A stretch of DNA of 64,000 nucleotides from Pseudomonas sp. FP2196 (GCF_030687715.1 NZ_CP117445.1:4639501-4703500); one strand, 5' to 3'. Shown: positions 26,639-35,914, counted from the stretch's first letter. Notes: generated by a model not told the origin, from the letters alone. Translations and numbers: made by a program.

Positions 26639-27364
26639 ATGAGCAAGCCATTGATCATCATCACCGGCGCCAGTTCGGGTATCGGCGAAGCCACCGCCCG
26701 CCGTTTGAGTGCCGCCGGCCATCCGCTGTTGCTGCTGGCGCGACGCGTTGAACGTCTTGAAGCATTGGAACTGCCGAACGCCCTCAGCCGTAAAATCGAC
26801 ATCACTGATCGCGCTGCTTTACTCGCTGCGGTGGCAGAAGCCGAAGCCAAGTTCGGCCCGGCCGACGCGCTGATCAACAATGCCGGCGTGATGTTGCTGG
26901 GCGCGATGAGCGAGCAGGATCCGGCGCAGTGGGATCAGATGCTCGACATCAACGTGAAAGGTTTGCTCAACGGCATACACGCCGTGGTGGCCGGGATGAT
27001 TGAGCGTAAACACGGGACGATCATCAATGTCAGCTCGGTGGCCGGACGCAAGACATTCCCTAGTCATGTGGCGTATGTCGGCACCAAGTTTGCCGTGCAT
27101 GGCTTGTCGGAAAACCTGCGCGAAGAATTGGCGCCGCACAATGTGCGCGTGACGACGATTGCACCGGGGGCGGTGGAAACTGAGTTGCTGAGCCACACCA
27201 CGGATGAGGCGATCAAGACCGGGTATCAGGCCTGGAAGCAGGAGATGGGCGGGACGGTGTTGAGTGCCGAGGATGTGGCGACGGCGATTGCTTATGCGTA
27301 TGAGCAGCCGCAGGGGGTTTGTATTCGCGAGATCGTCATGGCCGCCACCCGCCAGCAGGCCTGA
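26639..27364 (+). CDS. SDR family oxidoreductase
   Basis: A 241-residue classical short-chain dehydrogenase: TGASSGIGEATAR (~10-22), NNAGVMLLG (~79), SSVAGRKTF and catalytic YVGTKFA (~145-151), then PGAVETEL. These match the YdfG-like/serine dehydrogenase type of SDR. The substrate is unknown. AGGAG precedes the ATG. It is divergent from a LysR gene. Confidence 0.92.
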   Translation: MSKPLIIITGASSGIGEATARRLSAAGHPLLLLARRVERLEALELPNALSRKIDITDRAALLAAVAEAEAKFGPADALINNAGVMLLGAMSEQDPAQWDQMLDINVKGLLNGIHAVVAGMIERKHGTIINVSSVAGRKTFPSHVAYVGTKFAVHGLSENLREELAPHNVRVTTIAPGAVETELLSHTTDEAIKTGYQAWKQEMGGTVLSAEDVATAIAYAYEQPQGVCIREIVMAATRQQA

Positions 27365-27384
27365 TGTTTTGATTTGGCTTTACT

Positions 27385-27470
27385 GGCCCCTTCGCGGGCA
27401 AGCCCGCTCCCACAGGGTTCTGTGTTGAACACTGGATTTGTGTACGACACGGACACTGTGGGAGCAACTG
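27385..27470. repeat. REP-type element (family E, one arm degraded)
   Basis: CTTCGCGGGCAAGCCCGCTC is intact, but the expected right arm is reduced to CTGTGGGAGCAAC. It lies at the convergent junction of the SDR and sigma-factor genes. Confidence 0.65.
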
Positions 27471-27502
27471 TCTTACCCCGCCATCCGTCACCGCCATTCG
27501 GA

Positions 27503-28732
27503 TCAGTCCAACGCTTGCAACCGCGCCTCGATAAACCGCCGCTCCGGCTCTTGTCGAGTCAACTCCAGCGCCCGCAAATAAGCCATCCGCGCCTCTTCCA
27601 CGCGGCCCAACTGACGACAAAATTCCGCCCGCGCCGAATGTGCCAGGTGGTAGTCCTGCAACTCCCCTCGCCCCAGAACCCCCTCGATCAGCGTCAACCC
27701 GGCCAACGCCCCGTCCCGCTTGGCCACCGCCACTGCCCGATTCAACTCGATTACTGGCGAGGGCATTGCCCGCAACAGCACATCGTATAGCCCAACGATT
27801 TGCTCCCAATCGGTGTTCTCTGCGGTCGGCGCTTCGGCATGCACCGCCGCAATCGCCGCTTGCAGACAATATGGCCCGAATCGCCGCGTGGTCAGCGCCC
27901 TCTCCACTAGCGCACAGCCTTCAGCAATCAAACAGGCATCCCACTGCGAACGATCCTGATCATCCAGCAGCACCAACTCGCCCTCCGCCGAAGTCCGCGC
28001 CGGCCGTCGCGACTCGTGCAGCAGCATCAGCGCCAGCAGCCCCATCACTTCAGGTTCCGGCAGCAATTCCATCAACAACCGCCCGAGCCGAATCGCTTCA
28101 CGGGTCAGATCTTCCCGAGTCAGTTCAGCGCCCATCGACGCCGAATAACCTTCGTTGAACACCAGATAAATCACCCGCAACACACTGTCGAGACGCTCGG
28201 GCAGTTCACTCAGGCTCGGCACTTGATAGGGGATTTTTGCATCACGGATTTTCGCTTTGGCGCGCACGATGCGTTGGGCAATCGCCGCCGGGGCCGAGAG
28301 AAACGCGCGGGCGATTTCCTCGGTGGTGAGGTCGCAGACTTCACGCAAGGTCAGCGGCACTTGTGCATCGGCCGCCAGCGCCGGGTGACAGCAGGTGAAG
28401 ATCAGCCGCAGACGATCGTCTTCCACGTCTTCATCACTCCAGTCGGTCTGCTCCAGCGCCTCCAGTTGCGCCAACAACAGCGGCTGCGAGGCCTTGAACC
28501 GCGCACGCCGACGCAACACATCGATGGCTTTGAAGCGTCCGGTGGACACCAGCCAGGTGCGCGGATTGTCCGGTACGCCGTCGCGCTCCCAGCGCTCGAC
28601 CGCGACGAAGAACGCCTCGTGCAAGGCTTCTTCGGCGAGGTCGAAATCACCGAGCAGGCGAATCAGCGTCGCCAGGATCCGCCGCGAGTCTTCGCGATAG
28701 ACCTGCTCGACCCGCGCCCTGACTTCAGACAT
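27503..28732 (-). CDS. ECF42-type RNA polymerase sigma factor
   Basis: 409 residues. The N-terminal ~180 residues hold ECF sigma regions 2 (DLAEEALHEAFFVAVERW ~34-51; RTWLVSTGRFKAID) and 4 (LTLREVCDLTTEEIARAFL). A long helical, TPR-like C-terminal extension (~190-409) is typical of the ECF42 group, which lacks a classical anti-sigma factor. Its start overlaps the stop of a DGPF/YciI gene by 8 bp, and that genetic linkage defines ECF42. The target genes are unknown. Confidence 0.9.
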   Translation of the reverse strand: MSEVRARVEQVYREDSRRILATLIRLLGDFDLAEEALHEAFFVAVERWERDGVPDNPRTWLVSTGRFKAIDVLRRRARFKASQPLLLAQLEALEQTDWSDEDVEDDRLRLIFTCCHPALAADAQVPLTLREVCDLTTEEIARAFLSAPAAIAQRIVRAKAKIRDAKIPYQVPSLSELPERLDSVLRVIYLVFNEGYSASMGAELTREDLTREAIRLGRLLMELLPEPEVMGLLALMLLHESRRPARTSAEGELVLLDDQDRSQWDACLIAEGCALVERALTTRRFGPYCLQAAIAAVHAEAPTAENTDWEQIVGLYDVLLRAMPSPVIELNRAVAVAKRDGALAGLTLIEGVLGRGELQDYHLAHSARAEFCRQLGRVEEARMAYLRALELTRQEPERRFIEARLQALD

Positions 28733-29069
28733 TCAACTGGCGCACGGGGCGCACTTCAACGCTGCCAACCCGGGCCGCCGGGATGTTGCCGGCGACCTGG
28801 ATCGCCTCATTGAGATCCTTGGCATCGATCAGGTAGAAGCCGGCCAGTTGCTCCTTGGTTTCGGCGAACGGGCCATCGGTGATCGACAGCTTGCCGTTGC
28901 GCATACGCACGGTGGTGGCGGTCTGTACCGACTCCAGCGCTTCGGCGGCGACCATGCGTCCGCTGCCCTGAATCGACTCGGCGTAGGCCCAGCATTCAGC
29001 GTCTTCGGGGCTGTCGGGCGACGAATGCAGCAAGCGCTCATCGCTGTAGACCAGGCATAGATATTTCAT
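28725..29069 (-). CDS. YciI/DGPF-domain protein
   Basis: 114 residues from the ATG at 29069. It is a dimeric ferredoxin-like YCII-related protein carrying the defining DGPF motif (ITDGPFAETKEQLAGFYLIDA). Such proteins accompany ECF42 sigma factors and are thought to contribute to their control or form their regulon. Its stop overlaps the sigma factor start by 8 bp, so the two are translationally coupled. Confidence 0.93.
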   Translation of the reverse strand: MKYLCLVYSDERLLHSSPDSPEDAECWAYAESIQGSGRMVAAEALESVQTATTVRMRNGKLSITDGPFAETKEQLAGFYLIDAKDLNEAIQVAGNIPAARVGSVEVRPVRQLNV

Positions 29070-29109
29070 GGCGTTCTCCTGATTCGAACGGATCAACTAT
29101 GGCTGAAGA

Positions 29110-29535
29110 TCAGGGCTGCACATCGAACAGCGTCGCGCCGCTCATCGGATCGAACGGTGCCGACCAGTGTTCATGGACAATGCGCCACGCCCCGCCGACC
29201 TGGCGATAGCAAGCGGTGACGCGCATCCAGCAGCTCTGGGTTTCGCCCTTCTCGTTGGTGCCGCCGCAATTGGCTACCCAATGGGCAAAGGCAATGTTGT
29301 CGGCGCTCTCGATGGCGATCTCGTGGAATTCGAAGATGTGCGGGCCGGGGCACATCTCCATGCATTCCACCCAGTGCGCGCGGTAGGCCGGTTTGCCCTT
29401 GAATTGCAGGGCCTTGATCGCATCGAACGAGACGATGTCGTCGGCGTACAACGCCATGACTTTCTCGACATCCTTGGTCATGACGGCCTGACGATAGGTG
29501 TCGATCAGGGTCTGGATTTCAGTCTGTGCGCTCAT
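29110..29535 (-). CDS. SnoaL/NTF2-like (YybH-type) protein
   Basis: 141 residues with an NTF2-like cone fold: IDTYRQAVMTKDVEKVMALYADD near the start, WRIVHEHWSAPFD near the end. It is the first gene of the ECF42 operon, 40 bp ahead of the DGPF gene. NTF2-like proteins bind small hydrophobic ligands or act as isomerases; none can be assigned here. Confidence 0.88.
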   Translation of the reverse strand: MSAQTEIQTLIDTYRQAVMTKDVEKVMALYADDIVSFDAIKALQFKGKPAYRAHWVECMEMCPGPHIFEFHEIAIESADNIAFAHWVANCGGTNEKGETQSCWMRVTACYRQVGGAWRIVHEHWSAPFDPMSGATLFDVQP

Positions 29536-29675
29536 GGTGTTCTCCGTGATTGTTGTTGTGAAGACACCTTTAGTCGTTCGGCCAATCGGCAGATCGACAG
29601 ACGAAACAAAAAATTTCCGCAGGAAGCAAAGTCGCTAGAATCCGGACTCATCTTTGTAGGAAAAAGGAAATTCCC

Positions 29676-30161
29676 GTGTCAGCCCAACTCGTGCCGTACG
29701 ACAACCTGAACGCCTTGCAGCGCCAGCAAGTCGAGGCGATTGAAATCCATCCCGAGCAGATCAAGTTTTCCGGCGACATTCATGGCGCGTTGCACACCTT
29801 GCTGTCGAAACCCGGCCCCGGCGTGAAGGGTTTTGCGCTGCTGGCGGATGAAGTGCCAGTGGCGTTCCTGCTGCTCAAGCGCCCGCCGGTGTTACCGGCC
29901 TGGGCCGATGAACACAGCGCCACGTTGCATGCGTTGCAGGTGGATCGCCGGGCGCAGGGCAAGGGTTACGGCAAGGCGTGTCTGCAAGCGCTGCCGACTG
30001 TGGCGCGTGAGGCGTGGCCGGAGATCAAGGGTCTGGAATTGTCGGTGGACGCTGACAACGACGCGGCTATCGCGCTATACGGCAAACATGGCTACGTCGA
30101 CAGCGGCGAAGCGTACAAGGGCCGGATCGGTTACGAGCGGCGCATGGGCCTGTTTTTCTAA
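29676..30161 (+). CDS. GNAT family N-acetyltransferase
   Basis: 161 residues starting at a GTG (29676) preceded by AAAGGAAA. The acetyl-CoA binding loop is DRRAQGKGYGKACLQAL (~91-107), followed by the usual DADNDAAIALYGKHGY. Substrate unknown. It is divergent from the ECF42 operon and followed 18 bp later by a flavoprotein gene, probably cotranscribed. Confidence 0.9.
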   Translation: MSAQLVPYDNLNALQRQQVEAIEIHPEQIKFSGDIHGALHTLLSKPGPGVKGFALLADEVPVAFLLLKRPPVLPAWADEHSATLHALQVDRRAQGKGYGKACLQALPTVAREAWPEIKGLELSVDADNDAAIALYGKHGYVDSGEAYKGRIGYERRMGLFF

Positions 30162-30179
30162 GTCATCGAGGGAAGCACG

Positions 30180-30785
30180 ATGATCGACTCAATTGAAGCA
30201 CTGGAAGCTATTTACGGATTGCCCCACGACCGCGCGGTGCGCAAGCAGATCCCCTTTCTCAACGAAGACTATCAGGCCATGGTGCGGCTCTCGCCACTGG
30301 TGATCGTCAGCTCGGTGGGCGCCGACGGCCTCGACAATTCGCCGCGCGGTGATGCGCCGGGGTTTGTGCGGATCATTGATCAAAACACGCTGGCGCTGCC
30401 GGATCGCCCGGGCAACAACCGCATCGATACCTTGCGCAATGTGCTGCACGATCAACGGGTGTCGCTGCTGTTCATCATTCCGGGAATTGGCGAGACGTTG
30501 CGGGTCAACGGCACGGCGTCGATCAGTGCTGAGCCGGCGTTACTCGAGAGTTTTGCAGTGAATGGCAAACCGGCGAAAACGGTGTTGCTGGTGACGGTGG
30601 AAGCGGCGTTTTTCCATTGTTCGAAAGCGTTTGTGCGCTCCGATGCGTGGAATCCTGAAACGCATTTGCCGCGCTCGGCGTTGCCCACGGCCGGAGCCTT
30701 TCACAAGCGTTTGAACGACGGCCAGTTCGATGCCGACACGTACGACCGCGAGGCGCCAAAAAGGGTAAGCGACACGCTGTACTAA
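30180..30785 (+). CDS. pyridoxamine 5'-phosphate oxidase-like FMN flavoprotein
   Basis: A 201-residue PPOX-fold protein of the MSMEG_1061-like group, with the split beta-barrel FMN-binding sequence (DGLDNSPRGDAPGFVRI, ~43-60; LPDRPGNNRIDTLRNV, ~75-90). It probably binds FMN or F420 and reduces or oxidises an unknown small molecule. GAGGGAAG precedes the ATG. It shares a transcript with the upstream GNAT. Confidence 0.88.
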   Translation: MIDSIEALEAIYGLPHDRAVRKQIPFLNEDYQAMVRLSPLVIVSSVGADGLDNSPRGDAPGFVRIIDQNTLALPDRPGNNRIDTLRNVLHDQRVSLLFIIPGIGETLRVNGTASISAEPALLESFAVNGKPAKTVLLVTVEAAFFHCSKAFVRSDAWNPETHLPRSALPTAGAFHKRLNDGQFDADTYDREAPKRVSDTLY

Positions 30786-30809
30786 ACGCGGAACTACAAG
30801 CACCGCTAA

Positions 30810-30905
30810 AACCTGTGGGAGCTGGCTTGCCAGCGAAGGCGTAAGCACATCAAACATTGATGTCGACTGACCCACCGCTATCGCTGGCAAGCCATCTCCC
30901 ACATT
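30810..30905. repeat. REP-type inverted pair (family B)
   Basis: GGGAGCTGGCTTGCCAGCGA and TCGCTGGCAAGCCATCTCCC at the convergent junction between the flavoprotein and a GNAT gene. Confidence 0.9.
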
Positions 30906-30921
30906 GGATTTGCAGTGTTCT

Positions 30922-31410
30922 TTAAAGGGTCAGAATCATCTCGTGCCACGCCATGCCGCCATGGTCGGACTCGGACGGTTTGATGTAGGCAAAGCCAAAC
31001 CCGGCGTAAAGCGGGATGTGCTGTTCCTTGCACATCAGATGAATCGTCGCCTTCTCCATCCCGCGCATCCGTTCGATGAACTCGGCCATCAAGCGCTTGG
31101 CCAGGCCCTGGCCCTGATAGTCCGGATGCACCACCACTGACATGATCACCACGTTCGGCCCCGCCGGGTCGTGGCCGATCAGTTCCTTGAACGCCTCGTC
31201 GGACATCTGTACGTCAAACGCCGCGCCCGAGTTGACGAAACCCGCGACCTCGCCGTCCACCTCGGCAACGATAAAACCGTCCGGCCAGGTCTTTATGCGC
31301 GTGGCGATTTTCTCGCGGGTGGCGGCTTCATCGCCTTCATAGGCAACGGTTTCGATGGCGTAGCAGCGGTCCAGGTCGGCGGCGGTGACGTTGCGAATGA
31401 CGGTGTTCAT
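30922..31410 (-). CDS. GNAT family N-acetyltransferase (AANAT-like)
   Basis: 162 residues from the ATG at 31410 (MNTVIRNVT); the 23 upstream codons do not look coding. The acetyl-CoA motif is VVHPDYQGQGLAKRLMAEFI (~97-116) and the C-terminal LYAGFGF motif is present. It resembles serotonin/arylalkylamine-type acetyltransferases of bacteria. Monocistronic. Confidence 0.9.
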   Translation of the reverse strand: MNTVIRNVTAADLDRCYAIETVAYEGDEAATREKIATRIKTWPDGFIVAEVDGEVAGFVNSGAAFDVQMSDEAFKELIGHDPAGPNVVIMSVVVHPDYQGQGLAKRLMAEFIERMRGMEKATIHLMCKEQHIPLYAGFGFAYIKPSESDHGGMAWHEMILTL

Positions 31411-31574
31411 GGCAGCTCGAAAATCAGCGGGGAAAGTGCGCAAAGCATAAAGGAATAAGGTGTGCATATCGATCCGCACGGGGGGCGTAAAGCCTGCGTA
31501 TAAGCGCTTTTCTTCGGGTTCGCGGGGGGCTATTTCTGTGGGGTGTCTCTGACTACCCTTGGGGGAAACCGCTT

Positions 31575-31679
31575 ATGAGCAGCGTTGAAATCGGCCTGTT
31601 GATGGTGTTGGGCATCAGTACATTCGGCTTTATCACCTTGGGCATCGACCTGTTGCGGGCGCGCCGTAAACAGCGTTGA
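31575..31679 (+). CDS. 34-residue single-pass membrane peptide
   Basis: A short ORF with a GGGGGA ribosome site seven bases upstream. It has one hydrophobic helix (EIGLLMVLGISTFGFITLGI, ~5-24) and a basic tail ending RARRKQR, giving a clear inside-positive orientation. Such small hydrophobic peptides may be membrane stress peptides or type I toxin-like. No antisense RNA is evident. It is flanked by a GNAT gene and a palindrome. Confidence 0.6.
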   Translation: MSSVEIGLLMVLGISTFGFITLGIDLLRARRKQR

Positions 31680-31684
31680 AAACA

Positions 31685-31707
31685 AGAGGCGGATCAGTGA
31701 TCCGCCT
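31685..31707 (-). terminator. terminator of the GyrI-like gene
   Basis: A perfect palindrome GAGGCGGATCA/TGATCCGCCTC, followed on the minus strand by TTGTTTTC. It lies 13 bp beyond the stop of the minus-strand gene, so it most likely ends that transcript and may also act for the small plus-strand ORF. Confidence 0.65.
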
Positions 31708-31719
31708 CATCGTTGCTGC

Positions 31720-32214
31720 TCAGGTCTTGGTATCGACCGGCACGCAGATTTCCAGTTTGCCGGTATGCAGCTTCGGATTGAAATCGGCGCTGTAACGCTC
31801 CAGCTCCGGGGCGTTGAGTTCCACGTAGTGGGAACTCGGCAGCCACGTCTTGTAGATGTATTGCAGGGTCTGCGGCAATTGATCGAGCGGTCCCTTGTGC
31901 TCGAACACCGCGTACTGGCGGGGCAGGACTTCGACCCACTGGTACACCTTCTGGTCCAGGTCATCGAGCTTGCTGATTTCCACCCCGGCGGTGTAATCGA
32001 AGCCACCCTTGCCGTCGAAGTTGCTGCAGACCCCGTAGGTCACTTCGTTTTTTTGCCCCTGTATCTTTCCCAGATGCGGCAAGAATTTTTCCCACAGCGC
32101 CGGGATGTCCTTTGCAGTGTCTTGGGTAAATCGACCGCGAAAACCTGCAATCAGCAGAAAGTGTCCATGTTCGAAGCGAGGTTCAGCCACTTCGACGCGT
32201 GTTTGCTCATCCAT
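31720..32214 (-). CDS. GyrI-like / AraC effector-binding domain protein
   Basis: 164 residues from the ATG at 32214. A stand-alone effector-binding (GyrI/SOUL-like) domain: FLLIAGFRGRFTQDT near the start, YAVFEHKGPLDQLPQTLQYIYKTWLP near ~100-125, and LEICVPV at the end. Such domains bind drug-like or amphipathic ligands and occur alone or fused to AraC regulators. The upstream codons of the longer frame are not convincing. Confidence 0.87.
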   Translation of the reverse strand: MDEQTRVEVAEPRFEHGHFLLIAGFRGRFTQDTAKDIPALWEKFLPHLGKIQGQKNEVTYGVCSNFDGKGGFDYTAGVEISKLDDLDQKVYQWVEVLPRQYAVFEHKGPLDQLPQTLQYIYKTWLPSSHYVELNAPELERYSADFNPKLHTGKLEICVPVDTKT

Positions 32215-32282
32215 GACTCGACTCCTGGAACAAAAAAGGGGTTCGGCTGGTGAGTATAGGAAGCCCTTTCCGATTCGCACTG

Positions 32283-32945
32283 TTACAGCGCGTGCAACTG
32301 CTCGACGGCACCCGACCCGACAAACTCGTTGTAACCAGAAACGATCACATACACCGCGAAATAACAGAAGATCGCTGCAGATGCCATATAGGAGTAGCGC
32401 AATAGCTTGTCGCCCAACAGCTTGCCGCCGTGACTGGCGGCGAAGCATAGGCCCGCCGACCACAGCAGCCCGGCACAGAGGAAACCACCCAAAAACAGCG
32501 CCGAACTGACCGGGCCGCCGCCACCGGAACGGGCGATCAGCGTGCCACCCACTGCGGCGAACCACAGAATCGCGCTCGGCGAGGACATGGCCAGGAAGAT
32601 CCCGCGAAAGAACTCTTTGCGATGAGAGTTCTGCCCGACCTCAGCCGTCTCAGCCAACAGCGTTTCGTGATGAATCGCCGAGTAGATCATCTTCGCCGCA
32701 AAGTAGATCAACAGCACCGAACCGCCGATCCACAACACCCAGCGCACGGTTTCGTATTGCAGCAGCACGGTCATCCCGGCCAGCGCCAGCACCGCGTAGA
32801 TCAGGTCGCCGACGCAGGTGCCGAGGCCCAACGCGAAGCCCTGAAAGTAACCACGCTGCATCGCAAGGGTGATCATTGCAATGTTGGCCACGCCGATGTC
32901 CAGGCACAGCGAAAGGCTCAGCAAGAAGCCGCTGGTGAATTCCAT
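32283..32945 (-). CDS. LysE family amino-acid/metabolite exporter
   Basis: 220 residues from the ATG at 32945, with AAGGAAA ten bases upstream. It has about six membrane helices of the LysE/RhtB fold: N-terminal GFLLSLSLCLDIGVANIAMI, GTCVGDLIYAVLALAG, and a NSHRKEFFRGIFLAMSSPSAILWF motif in the central part. It probably exports amino acids. It is divergent from alaC with ~140 bp between the starts, so a link to alanine or related amino acids is possible. Confidence 0.9.
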   Translation of the reverse strand: MEFTSGFLLSLSLCLDIGVANIAMITLAMQRGYFQGFALGLGTCVGDLIYAVLALAGMTVLLQYETVRWVLWIGGSVLLIYFAAKMIYSAIHHETLLAETAEVGQNSHRKEFFRGIFLAMSSPSAILWFAAVGGTLIARSGGGGPVSSALFLGGFLCAGLLWSAGLCFAASHGGKLLGDKLLRYSYMASAAIFCYFAVYVIVSGYNEFVGSGAVEQLHAL

Positions 32946-33084
32946 CAACCGATTTCCTTGGGAAAAATTTGTTTACGCACGGGCTGGACAGTCTGCCATC
33001 ACTGCCCTTATCTTCGCCAACAGGTCACCGCAGTGACCAGCGTCGCTCGGACGGTTCCGGGCGCTTACGTTATCCGAGGCAACA

Positions 33085-34302
33085 ATGGCTGAACAAGGTT
33101 CGCCGCGCCGCTTTGCGCGCATAGATCGACTCCCCCCTTACGTTTTCAACATCACCGCCGAGCTGAAGATGGCCGCCAGGCGTCGTGGTGAAGACATCAT
33201 CGACTTGAGCATGGGCAACCCCGACGGGGCCACGCCGCCACACATTGTCGAAAAACTCGTTCAGGTCGCCCAGCGCGAAGACACCCACGGTTACTCCACG
33301 TCCAAGGGCATTCCGCGCCTGCGTCGGGCGATTTCCAACTGGTACAAGCAACGCTACGAGGTCGATATCGACCCGGAAAGCGAAGCCATCGTCACCATCG
33401 GTTCCAAGGAAGGCCTGGCGCATTTGATGCTGGCAACGCTGGACCAGGGCGACACCGTACTGGTGCCGAATCCGAGCTACCCGATTCACATCTACGGCGC
33501 GGTGATTGCCGGCGCCCAGGTGCGTTCGGTGCCGTTGGTGCCCGGTGTGGACTTCTTCGCCGAACTCGAACGGGCGATTCGCGGCTCGATTCCGAAGCCG
33601 AAAATGATGATCCTCGGCTTCCCGTCGAACCCCACCGCGCAGTGCGTGGAACTGGACTTCTTCGAGCGGGTGATCGCCCTCGCCAAACAGTACGACGTGC
33701 TGGTGATCCACGACCTGGCTTATGCCGACATCGTCTACGACGGCTGGAAAGCCCCGTCGATCATGCAGGTGCCGGGCGCCAAGGATATCGCGGTGGAGTT
33801 TTTCACCCTGTCCAAGAGTTACAACATGGCGGGCTGGCGTATCGGTTTCATGGTCGGTAACCCGGAACTGGTCAACGCTTTGGCGCGGATCAAGAGTTAC
33901 CACGACTACGGCACGTTCACCCCGCTGCAAGTGGCGGCGATTGCCGCGCTGGAAGGCGATCAGCAGTGCGTGCGCGACATCGCCGAGCAGTACCGCCAGC
34001 GGCGCAACGTGCTGGTCAAAGGCCTGCATGAGCTGGGCTGGATGGTCGAGAATCCGAAAGCGTCGATGTATGTCTGGGCAAAGATTCCCGAGGCATACGC
34101 ACACTTGGGCTCGCTGGAGTTCGCCAAGAAACTGCTGGCCGAGGCGAAGGTCTGCGTCTCGCCGGGCGTGGGATTCGGTGAGTATGGCGACGATCATGTG
34201 CGCTTCGCACTGATCGAAAACCAGGATCGGATTCGTCAGGCTGTACGCGGCATTCGCGGGATGTTCCGGGCGGATGGGTTAGTCGCAAAATCTGGCGGCT
34301 AA
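33085..34302 (+). CDS. alaC: alanine transaminase AlaC (PLP class I aminotransferase)
   Basis: A 405-residue fold-type I aminotransferase. The N-terminus ([21 protein letters not shown]) is the AlaC type. PLP-binding elements are the GSKEGLAHL segment, [17 protein letters not shown], and the Schiff-base lysine in [15 protein letters not shown] (~235). It makes alanine from pyruvate and glutamate. It is followed by a REP pair and a bidirectional terminator. Confidence 0.9.
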   Translation: MAEQGSPRRFARIDRLPPYVFNITAELKMAARRRGEDIIDLSMGNPDGATPPHIVEKLVQVAQREDTHGYSTSKGIPRLRRAISNWYKQRYEVDIDPESEAIVTIGSKEGLAHLMLATLDQGDTVLVPNPSYPIHIYGAVIAGAQVRSVPLVPGVDFFAELERAIRGSIPKPKMMILGFPSNPTAQCVELDFFERVIALAKQYDVLVIHDLAYADIVYDGWKAPSIMQVPGAKDIAVEFFTLSKSYNMAGWRIGFMVGNPELVNALARIKSYHDYGTFTPLQVAAIAALEGDQQCVRDIAEQYRQRRNVLVKGLHELGWMVENPKASMYVWAKIPEAYAHLGSLEFAKKLLAEAKVCVSPGVGFGEYGDDHVRFALIENQDRIRQAVRGIRGMFRADGLVAKSGG

Positions 34303-34310
34303 CGCAAAAC

Positions 34311-34401
34311 CTGTAGGAGTGAGCCTGCTCGCGATGGCGGTGTGTCAGTTACCGTAAATGGCACTGATTAACCGCTATCGCGAGCAGGCTCACTCCTACA
34401 A
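34311..34401. repeat. REP-type inverted pair (family A)
   Basis: TAGGAGTGAGCCTGCTCGCG and CGCGAGCAGGCTCACTCCTA, ~40 bp apart, between the convergent alaC and gluconate permease genes. Confidence 0.92.
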
Positions 34402-34433
34402 GGAAATGTGTTCAGCCTTGAGATTTCGGGCAC

Positions 34434-34461
34434 AAAAAAACCGCATCGCTGCGGTTTTTTT
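34434..34461. terminator. bidirectional intrinsic terminator
   Basis: AAAAAAACCGCA-TCGC-TGCGG-TTTTTTT: a short GC stem with A and T tracts on both sides, serving the convergent alaC and gluconate permease transcripts. Confidence 0.9.
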
Positions 34462-34479
34462 GTGTCTGCGTGAAGCCGC

Positions 34480-35832
34480 TTAAACGAACAGCGACAACAG
34501 CAGGATAAAGCCCAGCGCGACGATGGAGAGGATGGTTTCCATCGCGGTCCAGGTCTTGAACGTCTCGGCCACGGTCATGTTGAAGTACTGCTTGACCAGC
34601 CAGAAACCGGCGTCGTTGACGTGGGACAGGATCAGCGAACCGGCACCGGTGGCCAGCACCAGCAACTCACGGTTGACGCCCGGGATCATCCCCACTACCG
34701 GCACCACAATGCCTGCGCCAGTGATGGTTGCCACAGTCGCCGAACCGGTGGCGATGCGAATCACCGCCGCCACCAGCCATGCCAGCAGGATCGGCGAGAT
34801 CTGTGCGCTGACCGCCATGTGGCCGATCACGTCGCCCACGCCGCTGGTGACGAGCATCTGCTTGAAGCCACCGCCCGCACCGATGATCAGGATGATCGCC
34901 GCGGTTGGCGCCAGACTCGCATCGAGCCACTTGAGCATTTGGTTGGAGCCGATGCCCTGCTTGTAGCCGAAGGTGTACAGCGACAGCAGCAAAGCCAGCA
35001 GCAACGCCGAGATCGGGTGACCGATCATGTCCATCCAGGTACGGAAGAAGTTACCGTCCGGCAGCGCCACGTCAGCAAAGGTTTTCAGCAGCATCAGGAA
35101 CACCGGCAGCAGCACAGTGATCAGGGTGATGCTGAAACTCGGCAGTACGGCGGAGTCGTTTTCGCGAGCCAGTTGATCGACCAGTTCCTGATTCGGGTGA
35201 CCCGGAATGTGCTTGGCGATGAACGTACCGAAGATCGGGCCGGCAATGATGGCGGTCGGTAGCGCAACGATCAGACCGTACAGGATGGTCTTGCCGATAT
35301 CGGCGCCGAACACGCCGATGGCCAGCAGTGGACCCGGGTGCGGTGGCACCAGACCGTGAACCGCCGACAGACCGGCCAGCAGCGGAATACCGATCTTGAT
35401 GATCGATACGCCGGTGCGGCGGGCAACGATGAACACCAGCGGAATCAGCAATACAAAGCCGATTTCGAAGAACAGCGGAATGCCCACCAGGAACGCGGCG
35501 AACATCATTGCCCACTGAACTTTATCCTTGCCGAACGCGCGGATCAGGGTTTGGGCAATCTGGTCTGCCCCGCCCGACTCGGCCATCATTTTGCCGAGCA
35601 TGGTGCCCAGCGCGAGGATGATGCCGACGAAACCGAGCACACCACCGAAGCCGTCCTGGAACGCCTTGATGATGGTGCCGATCGGCATGCCGGAGGTCAG
35701 GCCGAGGAACGCGGCGGCGATGGTCAGGGCAATGAACGGGTGAATCTTGAATTTGGTGATCAGGATGATGAGTCCGATCACCGTGACCACTGCATCAAGC
35801 AGCAGGTAGGCGTCGTGGGACATGCCAAACAT
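34480..35832 (-). CDS. gntT: gluconate:H+ symporter (GntP family permease)
   Basis: A 450-residue polytopic permease of the GntP family, with ~12-14 membrane segments. Characteristic sequences are GFGGVLGFVGIILALGTMLGKMMAESGGADQIA (~62-94), HGLVPPHPGPLLA (~159-171) and the C-terminal SHVNDAGFWLVKQYF. It imports gluconate with protons. It lies downstream of gntK on the same strand, with a GntR-type operator half-match in the gap, and both are divergent from gntR. Confidence 0.92.
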   Translation of the reverse strand: MFGMSHDAYLLLDAVVTVIGLIILITKFKIHPFIALTIAAAFLGLTSGMPIGTIIKAFQDGFGGVLGFVGIILALGTMLGKMMAESGGADQIAQTLIRAFGKDKVQWAMMFAAFLVGIPLFFEIGFVLLIPLVFIVARRTGVSIIKIGIPLLAGLSAVHGLVPPHPGPLLAIGVFGADIGKTILYGLIVALPTAIIAGPIFGTFIAKHIPGHPNQELVDQLARENDSAVLPSFSITLITVLLPVFLMLLKTFADVALPDGNFFRTWMDMIGHPISALLLALLLSLYTFGYKQGIGSNQMLKWLDASLAPTAAIILIIGAGGGFKQMLVTSGVGDVIGHMAVSAQISPILLAWLVAAVIRIATGSATVATITGAGIVVPVVGMIPGVNRELLVLATGAGSLILSHVNDAGFWLVKQYFNMTVAETFKTWTAMETILSIVALGFILLLSLFV

Positions 35833-35888
35833 TGGGGGTGTCTCCTGGTTTGTTGTTGTTATTAAAGCGGGTTAATCAGAAGTCGTAA

Positions 35889-35906
35889 GGACAGCGCTAT
35901 CTGCAT
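35889..35906. promoter_or_regulatory. candidate GntR operator, permease site
   Basis: GGACAGCGCTATCTGCAT shares GACAGCGCTA with the two sites around gntR. Its inverse contains TAGCGCT, the core of the GntR operator as I recall it for P. aeruginosa (AC-N-AAG-N-TAGCGCT). It is the weakest of the three. Confidence 0.5.
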
Positions 35907-35914
35907 GGACACAC

